From: Linum tenue
Taxonomy: Eukaryota; Streptophyta; Magnoliopsida; Malpighiales; Linaceae
Direction of reading: 5' to 3'
Length of the DNA: 64,000 nt
Assembly: GCA_946122785.1 (NCBI GenBank)
Contig: CAMGYJ010000006.1
Location: forward strand, 69,379,676-69,443,675
Part shown: piece after piece, positions 56,306 through 64,000 of the stretch
Numbering within the stretch: the stretch's first letter is position 1
Layout: each line of letters begins with the position of its first letter
The notes under the pieces: generated by a model
The model's database searches: none
Told to the model about the DNA's origin: nothing
Seen by the model: only the letters and a program-made list of their open reading frames with translations
Position numbers and translations under genes: made by a program

Positions 56306-58104
56306 ATGGACGAAGAGGCTCTTCGTGTAGGTTTTTTGTTTATGAATTTTTTTTAATCGAAATAATATGATTTTTTGTTTTATTTTTATCAAAACAATCT
56401 CTGATTTCATTACTTTTTTATAGATGGGTGCCGAGATATACGATCCTCGATTGTATATCCATTATGGCCCAAGGGATGCGAGTCTCTTAACCGATCAAGT
56501 AGCTCATCGCTCCCGTGCTATTTGGGATAACAATCCGGTAATTTTTTGAGTATTCTTGCTTTATTTTATTATTTTCTAAGGTTTTATTTTGCTTTATTTA
56601 ATCTAATAAATTGTTGTTTTCCCTATTTTTTTTAGGAATCGCTTGTTCCCGTGGTTCATAAAGGGACCAATAACTTGCCCGCTTGGCATCCAAGGTTGGA
56701 GCCCTATATAGCGAGGACAGGTTTGGGAATGTTGCGCCATTTCTTGCGGATCGAAATCGACAACGATCTGCTTACGGCAATGGCGGAACGATGGCGTCCC
56801 GAAACCCATACGTTCCACCTTCCGGAGGGGGAAATGACGATCACCCTCAAAGACGTGGCGATCCTCACCGGGATGCCTATTTCTGGGGATGCCGTCATTG
56901 GTCCCCAGACCAAACCCGAAGGAGGTTGGGGGCCGCTCATACGTGATCGTTTGGGCTTTGACATGCCGACCACCACTCCAATTCAAGGACGGGGGCATCC
57001 ACCGTTGAATGCGGGCCAAGTGTCGGTCCCGAGGCTGGTGTCTCACATCCAGCAAGAGGTTGTGATCAATGACGAGACACCGGAAGAACAAGTCGAGCGC
57101 TACGCCCGCATCTACCTCATCGGTTTGGTGGGTGGATATTTGTTCCCCGACAAGTCCAACCGGTGGATTCAAGGCATATGGTTGGAGTTGCTCACGGGTG
57201 ATTGGGATGCAATCGGGCAAAAGAGTTGGAGATCGGCCGTGCTAGCGGGCTTATACCGGGAGCTGTGTACTTGCTCGAAGGTTGGGGCAAAAGCAAGCTG
57301 GTGATGCGATGTTCATACTACAACTGTGGGTATGGGAGCATCTTCCAATGTTCGCACCTGCCGACCCACGTCCATACCGGAGAAACGATGATGAGCTCAA
57401 CTTTCTGCAAAATCTCCCATACGGTGTCAAGTAAGTTTATTTCGTACTTAGCTCGATTTAAATTTTATTACATGCTTGAGCTAGAAATAAATTGAATTTA
57501 TCCCGTACTTAGCCCAATTTAAATTTTATTACATTAGATAGATTTAATTTGAATTTATTCCGTACTTAGCCCAATTTAATTTTGATTACATGCTTAGCTA
57601 GATTTAAATTGAATTTATTCCGTCTTAGACCAATTTAATTTATTATATGCTTAGCTATATTTCAATTAAATTGATTCCGTACTTTTACTTACAAGGTGGA
57701 TAGGAGCAAATACGAATGACCATCAACCTGAGCATTCGTTACTGTTTTATCGTTCTGAGTTAGATAAACCATGGTGGAATCAGGTAATCATGTTTTGTCC
57801 ATATTTGAACAAGTTAAATTTTGTCAAAGTAAATGGTAGTTAATTCCGATTTTTTGAATGGATATAGGTTATATGGGATCCATATCCACGTGAAGTGGTT
57901 GAGCTGCATCATCTTAGGCACCCTCTGGATCACGACACATGGTTGTGCAAGGTGCCATTAATCTGCTGGCACATGGTGGAATGGCACCTTCCCGATCGAT
58001 CCCTGAGGCAATATCGAATGGAGCAACCAATTCCACAAGACCCGCCAGCAGGTTTCAGGGAGCTACATGCTATCGATTTGAGCGAATACGTCATGTGCTA
58101 TTGA
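56306..58104 (+). pseudogene. Plant mobile domain (PMD) gene, frameshifted and 3'-truncated
   Basis: Exons 56306-56326, 56424-56537, 56636-57430, 57696-57783 and 57868-58104 join with GT-AG introns. The product follows the PMD / MAIN-like 'phosphatase 7 long form homolog' plan. It starts MDEEALR, then YGPRDASLLTDQVAHRSRAIWD, WHPRLEPYIARTGLG, RPETHTFHLPEGEMTITLKD, VAILTGMPISGDAVIG, WRSAVLAGLYRELC, VIWDPYPREVV, VPLICWHMVEWHLPDR and FRELHAIDL. An extra T at 57298 throws the frame into a stop; without it, SGDAMFILQLWVWEH continues as expected. After DL the family's usual DW...H-Y ending is missing and the frame stops at 58104 inside antisense transposase DNA. Host PMD proteins act in meristem maintenance and silencing; TE-borne copies have unknown function. 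The intron 57431-57695 is built of about four 57-60 bp repeats. Confidence 0.88.
57435..57690 (+). repeat. Tandem repeats of about 58 bp in the PMD intron
   Basis: Roughly four degenerate copies of TTCCGTACTTAGCCCAATTT...ATGCTTAGCTAGATT fill almost the whole third intron. They vary in length by deletions. Confidence 0.8.
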
Positions 58105-60435
58105 ATGACCTTGCAACTCCCTCCCTATTGCTAGCTGTAGCCGAGCAACTCGCCACTCGTTGACCTTCCAGTAAGACATCTCCACGATGACAGAAATAGG
58201 CATCGCTCGAAGACCCTTGTACACATTATTTATACTTTCTCCATGGTTGGTAGTTGCAATGCCCCATCTGGCCCCGTTGTCCATATGGAACGTCCACATG
58301 GGCAACTCTTGACCTTCAGCCCATACTGCTCCAGCTCGGTGGGTATGACGGATCGTTTTCATCTTCTCCTCGTACTTTTTTGGTTGATGTGCAACCGCTA
58401 AAAGGTGAACAAAAGACTAACTGGTCAATACATGATGAATAAAATTTTGATTATCAGCTTAATAAACACAAACTTAAATCGCATAAGTAAAACATTAGTA
58501 CCTGCATTCCAAAGTAGATTCTTGATGTCTTTCTTCTTCCCAAATTTGTGTTGGAAATTGGCGAGCCAGTGTCGAATACACCATCTCCATCTCCACCCCC
58601 ACTCGTCGGGAAAACCACCAACAGCATTCCTTATCCCCGCATGTCGATCGGATATAATCGTAATATCTTCCCGCTGTGTCACGTGCTCGTGCAGTTGGTC
58701 AAAGAACCAAGCCCAACTTAAGCTGTTCTCCCCCTCCACTAATGCAAATGCAAGCGGGAAAATCCGCCTGTTTCCATCTACGCCAGTGGCAATTAGAAGA
58801 CATCCTTTGTACTTCCCAGTAAGGAAAGTTCCGTCAACCTGAATAAAAATTAAGACTATAATTAGTATGAAATATACTAAACAACAAATAATACAACATT
58901 TAAAACTGGAACTAGTTGGTAAAATGCCTGAATAACCGGTATGCAGAACCCAAATCCGTCAATGCATGGTTTAAAAGCCCAAAAAGACGATGGAACATCA
59001 ACTTATCCTGTACTCGAACTTGATCCTCAGTGTATACATTGTTGTATACTGGGACGAAAACAGTCCCAGGATTGGACTCCTCCATTGCTCCCATAAGTCT
59101 AGGGAGTAAAGCATACGAATCCTCCCAATCACCATACACCTCAGCCATGGCTTTCTGCTTACCATGCCATGCTTTTTTATACCTTATCGTGTAAGAATGT
59201 CGATCCTTCACCTCTGCCATGATAGCTTTCACCTTGATATCTGGTTGTGCTTCTATAAGGTGCTTAATAGTTCTCCCAACCTTCTTTGCTTTTAGTTGCC
59301 TGTGATCTTGGGAAAGTATAGAAGAGGAGCATGTGTGGATCGTCTCAGCTTTGCGAATCACCCAAGCACCCTTTCTCTTCATATTTGCAGCCCGCAGTTG
59401 CCACGTACAACCCTCTGCATCATGCTTGCATATGACATGTAGTTGTTTACTGTCAGAATATTTTACCTTCCACTCGAAATTGCGCCTCAACGCCTCTTCT
59501 GTAAACGCATCCTGCACAGCGTCTTTCGATGGGAACGCCATACCCACCTCCAAATTGGCCGTCGGATTGTACACTGGCATAGGGACATAATCGGGGGGAT
59601 CATTCTGACTATGTAAAAATTGAGTTGGAACCTGTGTGTAATATGGCGTGGGTGCCTCACGAAATGCCGCCTCATCCTCGTTATCATCAGTATCTTCCTC
59701 CTCCTCGCTCACTGATCTCAAATCTTCCTCAGTATCCTCGTCGCTCGACTCGAATGGATAGCTCGGGCTAGAAGGATCAACATGACCACGATCACCAACA
59801 TCGTCCTCTCGCTCATGTGAAGTACGCCCTGATCGAATGGTATTCTCGATTCCATACCACTCTGGCCCCCAAGAAGGCCATTGAACACCATCGGCCTCAA
59901 CAAATGGGGCTGGTTTAGGAGGTTGCGAGTATTTGTCCCATCCTGCACTACTCGATCCACCGTAGTTGATTGAACCACCACCCTCCCCGTAACCTCCTGT
60001 ATAACCACCGCCTTGGTAGTTGCTCGAACTACCACCCCATTCGTACCCTCCTGCAAAACCATCATCATAAGAATACTGGTGAGAATGAGATTCACCGACC
60101 GCCTCGGTCTCAACATACACCTTTGCAAGCCGGACTTGGTTATCGCTTAGGAACTGTAACATCATCGTAACCGCGTCATCATCGTTTATGACAACTTCTT
60201 GGAACACGACCCCGCCAGCACTCATGTCTGGATACCGGTAAGTAATTTTGCCAAGTCTCGTCTGTCCGCTCGTACAAACCCTTTCTGCACAAAGATCACA
60301 GAGTTCTTGAAAATTGAATCGGGAACCAATGTTCAGCATAATGGATTCGCCGTCCTCATAATCAATGCCTATGTTAGAGTTTGTCACCCTTCCATTCCAC
60401 CGAATAGTAAGATGAAACTTCTTGAATTTACCCAT
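58063..60435 (-). pseudogene. MURA-type MULE transposase, one frameshift, no zinc finger
   Basis: Exons 58928-60435, 58502-58838 and 58063-58397 give about 726 residues. Intron 1 (58839-58927) has a CAG|GC donor, a GC-AG intron; intron 2 is GT-AG. The order is an N-terminal domain (MGKFKKFHLTIRWNG ... GKITYRYPD), a Gly/Tyr-rich stretch (about 125-175), an acidic stretch, a MuDR domain (MAFPSKDAVQDAF, EGCTWQLRAA) and the catalytic core. The core has FWAFKPCIDGF, VDGTFLTGKYKG (first D), ISDRHAG (second D) and NHGESINNVYKGLRA (E), so all DDE residues are present. A T run reduced to five (58981-58985 as A on plus) shifts the frame before FWAFKP. The protein stops 30 residues after WKVNEW, so the usual SWIM zinc finger is missing. 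The start at 60435 follows an acceptor-like TTTGTAG, suggesting a 5'UTR intron. Confidence 0.92.
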
Positions 60436-60521
60436 ATCTACAAATCGAGGATAAGTATATATTAGCTTAAAGACAGTAAAATTAACCAAAATCATATTGT
60501 ACAACTAATATTGTCCATCTC

Positions 60522-60712
60522 ATAACTAACGAACATAAATTCAACTAACTACCAACAACATAATACGAAAATTAAATCATACTATAACTAACGAAAATAA
60601 ATTCAACTAACTAACAACAACATAATACGAAAATTAAATCATACTATAACTAACGAAAATAAATTCAACTAACTAACAACAACATAATACGAAAATTTAA
60701 TCATACTATAAC
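60522..60712. repeat. Three tandem copies of a 62-bp repeat
   Basis: Copies start at ATAACTAAC in 60522, 60584 and 60646 and are nearly identical (ATAATACGAAAATT, CAACTAACTA). They lie in the transposase leader, between its TATA box and start codon, and probably inside its 5'UTR intron. Confidence 0.92.
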
Positions 60713-60853
60713 TACTAAAAACATAATTAGACAATAATACGAAAAGTCTCAACATACCGAAAAATGTCTGTTCTGTGTATTATGCTCGATTTTTGTTGCT
60801 GAAATTTGAAGAAGGGGGGAGTGGTTATGTTTTTGCTTCTGCTGGTGGATTGG

Positions 60854-60861
60854 TATTTATA
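60854..60861 (-). promoter_or_regulatory. TATA box of the MULE transposase
   Basis: TATAAATA on the minus strand just inside the right TIR, mirroring the PMD TATA box at the left TIR. Confidence 0.65.
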
Positions 60862-60877
60862 GGAAAATCTGCCTATT

Positions 60878-61203
60878 ATTCACCGTTTTTGTCAAAAACG
60901 GTGAACAACATCACCGCGTTTGTCTCAAACGGTGAATAATAGGTAGGTGTGACCTAATTTTGACCTACCAGGGGTGGGAAACGTGGGAATATATCACCGC
61001 TGTAACCTAAAACGGTGAAGGTAATCACCGTTGTCAACGTAAACGGTGATGTATTCACCGTTCTCAACAAACGCGGTGAATACATCACCGTTTTAGATAA
61101 AGGCGGTGAATACGTCACCGTTTTGGTCTTAAACGGTGAAGTATTCACCGTCTTTGACAAACGCGGTGATAACCTTCACCGCTTTTGTCAAACACGGTGA
61201 TGC
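60878..61203. repeat. 30-bp palindromic minisatellite of the right TIR
   Basis: Two units (60878-60945) are separated by about 45 bp from seven consecutive 30-bp units (60990-61203) of the same TCACCG...CGGTGA type as the left TIR. The last three units next to the end match the left array most closely, and the inner ones have drifted. Confidence 0.92.
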
Positions 61204-61299
61204 CCAAACATGTGTACTTTTGGAAATTTTTTATAAATTATGTATTTTGGGAATTTTTTTTAAAAACTAGTGTACTTTGGGATTTTTTCCAAATCAGAG

Positions 61300-63600
61300 A
61301 TCATACCATGTGATTACTGTTCATGATGTATATTGAATGAATCGAGTCAACTCATCAAACCATATCCATTGCTCTACGTTAAGTTGAGCTAGGTGGAAGT
61401 TGGATCTAATAATAATTATCAGATTGGATCAAACGACATTTTACCAGGCATGCCACCTTGGATTGAAACCATGGATAAGATTAAGGTGAGAGGGAATCTG
61501 GGACTTGGAGTAGCGCCCTTATCCCATCTAGATGGTGAAAGTTGGTCCGTCTAATAATAGAGAGGAATTGACAACGACGCAGTTGTCATCTTGTTACGTT
61601 TCGTCCCCAATAATATAATTCAGATCCATTTGCATTGTCGTTTTCTACTGTTTTTTTCCACAACACTGACGCATAGCTAGTAGCAAAGGAAAGGATTTCC
61701 ACTCGGATTGTTGTAGATAGATGTACATACCGACGTCGCTCAGATCGTCAGAAGATTGATTAATTAATGGGAGGGCAGGGGCAAAACGCAATTGGTCAGG
61801 ACACAATTCGACCTTCAAGTTGATGTTCAAGTTGCTTGATGTCGATATTGTCTTCAGCAAAAAACAAAAAAAAAAAAGAATTACAGATTATTGTATGATC
61901 ACGAGATTTTTTTTTGTCACGAATTGACGAACCAATTTGGGTTTAAGACGAATTTGTCATCAAAATTTGAAATAGTTAACCAAGAATCACCATACGCTAG
62001 CTCATAACTATCGACATTGAACTTTTCCTCTCATAAGATGAAGATCATGATTAGATCGAAATCCGCAAGAATAGATTTCAGTGGCTACAATGACTTTATC
62101 TAATTATCCATCATTAATTATTCAATAAGGGATAATTCAATTATTATTAGACGAAGGCTGAAGCCCAGACGGGATCTCATATATATCAATACACGTAAAT
62201 ATAAACATAATTAGTAAAATACAGAACGCGTTTTAATACATATTCAGTATGCGAGCCATTAAATTAGCGAAAAAAATGAAATAGTTTGATAATAGTACGG
62301 AAAGAGAAGTTTTTAAACTATGTTCATGTATACTGATAGTTATAATGGATATATGTACTAGTAATTATAATGCATCCAAAACCGAAACACTTACGCTATG
62401 CAAAACTTGATTCATGTATATGGTGAAAGGGGAACACGGCCACATGGATCCTGGCCGGGCAACAAAAGCTAGCAATGCTTGTCGTCCGATCCGCTTAAAT
62501 AATCACTGTGGATAATAATAATAGTTATCTTTGGTCAAGAGCAACAGAGAGACAGCCTCACGTGTGTACTGTGGATCAACGAATCAATTAAGTTACTTCA
62601 ATTGTAATTGAATTCTTGGATCGACAACATATATAAAAGTACACTTGAATTCTTTATGAAACATGAACGAATTAACTCCATGTCTCTTGTTTCCCTGTTT
62701 TTTATTTTATTTTTATGGAGTTTGGTAGCATTTCGTGATTCGATACATTGATTTACAGGAAACAAATTTCACCGATTATATGAAGATTGTTGTTGACAAA
62801 TATACGAACGAGTGTTCGAAAATTGATGTTTGAGGTGTGGTTGTGCAGGCAATACACTTGCTCTCTGTATAATCTTTGGGGAATGGTCTTTGAGGAGTTT
62901 GTTGATCACAAAGGACAGTATGGTATTAGTCCATGGAGTGATTCATGATATGTAAAAAAAAGTCTCCTCATTGTTCTCTATTCAAAATAGCATGATGAGC
63001 TTTGTTGTGGTTGCTTGACCAGTGTATTTATGACATGCTCACAATACAAGCTATTCATGCAAATCTCACATTGACAAAAGAGAGAAATCTTAACCGATAA
63101 GATGCATTTTGAGATGAAAAATGGATGAGTTTTTGTAAGAACTCTAATATTAAACATACTCAATGTGAAATAAAGCACATATGATCAGTCACCTCCTGAA
63201 AAATCACCAATATGATGCACCTAAAAGCAAAACCATGAATGATCGAATTTAATTCAAAATTGAATTTGTTCACCGAGCCGTGCTAGTAACATATTCACTG
63301 CAAATTTATTACCAGCTAAAATTTTGCAAACTTCACCTACTGAACATGGCTTTTTGGCTAGAACTTGGAAGCCAGCTTAAGTAAAGCTTAACTAATTAAG
63401 TTCCAGAATAATCGGAATCAACTAAAAAATGAGACGGATTAAGGGGAGGGTGAGTTGAACAGACAGACTTTGCGTAGGGAATTGGTTCCGAGTTTTATAA
63501 GGACGGCTCCATCCATGTGCATGGGACTTGGGACAGGTTCAGAGATAACTATCTGACGTATTTTATATTGTCAGACTTCACGGCGAGTGTTGCCGGCAAA
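61300..63600. other. 2.3-kb gene-free intergenic stretch
   Basis: AT-rich sequence. Frames at 61645-61860 and 62978-63178 have no domain. I see no closed element. Confidence 0.45.
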
Positions 63601-63601
63601 G

Positions 63602-63936
63602 GACACGTGTCGGTCGGCCGTGAATTGGACGGCTGGGCCGGAATTCTAGGCGCAGGATTCTCCGGCAGTTTGACGAGTTAAAGTTAAATAAGTCAACCTA
63701 AGAGTAATAATTCCTTAAAGTAGTTATTGACGTGTATTTGGGATATGGACCTGACGGGTTAAAAGCCCATTCAAAATGTAATTTCCCCTAAACGACTACG
63801 AGACAAATGGAGTGGGCAGGCCAACACTCATCGGCCCATTGAGCGATAGATCCACACCTGTAATAAGCCCATAAAATTTACTGGAATTACTGAATTTTAT
63901 TTGTAATAGAGCTCCTGCTAAAACAAGTTATAAATA
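63602..63936 (+). promoter_or_regulatory. Putative promoter of a gene beyond the right edge
   Basis: The palindrome GACACGTGTC (63602-63611) contains a G-box/ABRE core CACGTG. Further on are several GGCCCA/TGGGCC site-II-like motifs (63633, 63832) and a TATAAATA at 63929-63936. That would place a plus-strand start site near 63960, just before the window ends in a poly-A run. No coding sequence is visible inside the window. Confidence 0.5.
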
Positions 63937-64000
63937 GCCACAACTAGGCTAGGCCAATCATTTTTACAGTATATGGCAAAAAAAAAAAAAAAAAATCATT

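Larger units (their letters stand above)
55480..61290. mobile_element. MULE carrying convergent PMD and transposase genes, 5811 bp
   Basis: Exact 9-bp TSD AAATCAGAG (55471-55479 and 61291-61299). Ends GGAAAAAATCCCAAAG and the mirror CTTTGGGATTTTTTCC start TIRs that stay alignable for several hundred bp. They contain AGTACACATGTTTGGGCATC and then a 30-bp palindromic minisatellite. Just inside each TIR is TATAAATA (56072-56079 plus; 60854-60861 minus), so each TIR serves as the promoter side of one gene. The 62-bp tandem repeat at 60522-60712 lies in the transposase 5' region. Confidence 0.95.

Noticed and set aside
56603..57220. 205-residue minus-strand frame opposite the PMD exon
   Set aside because: Antisense shadow. 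The plus strand carries the recognisable PMD motifs and correct splice sites.

Overview
This is nuclear DNA of a flowering plant, most likely a eudicot. The sequence shows short spliced exons with GT-AG (and two GC-AG) introns, TATAAATA promoters, a cytosolic-type tRNA-Leu(CAA), a plastid J-protein, a GPI-anchored thaumatin-like protein and a dense layer of plant transposons. Only four host genes are convincing: tRNA-Leu(CAA) at 377-460, a two-exon thaumatin-like protein on the minus strand (16393-17809), a six-exon DUF615/YjgA-family gene on the minus strand (26190-27859) and an intronless chloroplast DnaJ-type gene on the minus strand (36473-36997). A promoter-like stretch at the right edge suggests a fifth gene starting beyond the window.

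The rest is intergenic DNA packed with mobile elements, many of which I could delimit to the base by terminal inverted repeats (TIRs) and target-site duplications (TSDs). Seven small hAT elements and one large one have exact 8-bp TSDs: 1287-2324, 6416-7106, 13830-14270, 18766-19501, 25098-25598, 34000-34489, 39741-40259, and the 3.6-kb element at 29143-32705 with a broken transposase. A Pack-type MULE (13550-15183, 9-bp TSD) hosts one of these hATs. Other elements are a truncated gypsy-type retroelement leader and gag (about 9740-13396), three TRIM copies or relics (2726-3042, 21304-21525, 41824-42426), a 5'-truncated LINE (37302-37810) and several MITEs.

Region 45272-54411 is a CACTA element (3-bp TSD) that has been invaded twice: by a 1.4-kb insertion of unclear class with a 9-bp TSD (46069-47497), and by a nearly full-length L1-type LINE (47684-53605, minus strand, 10-bp TSD).

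The most unusual object is a 5.8-kb MULE at 55480-61290 with a perfect 9-bp TSD. It carries a plant mobile domain (PMD) gene on the plus strand and a MURA-type DDE transposase on the minus strand. They are transcribed towards each other from promoters just inside TIRs built of a 30-bp palindromic minisatellite. Both genes lack their normal 3' ends and run into each other antisense over 42 bp, and each carries a one-base frameshift. It looks like a head-on fusion between a captured or co-opted PMD gene and a transposase.
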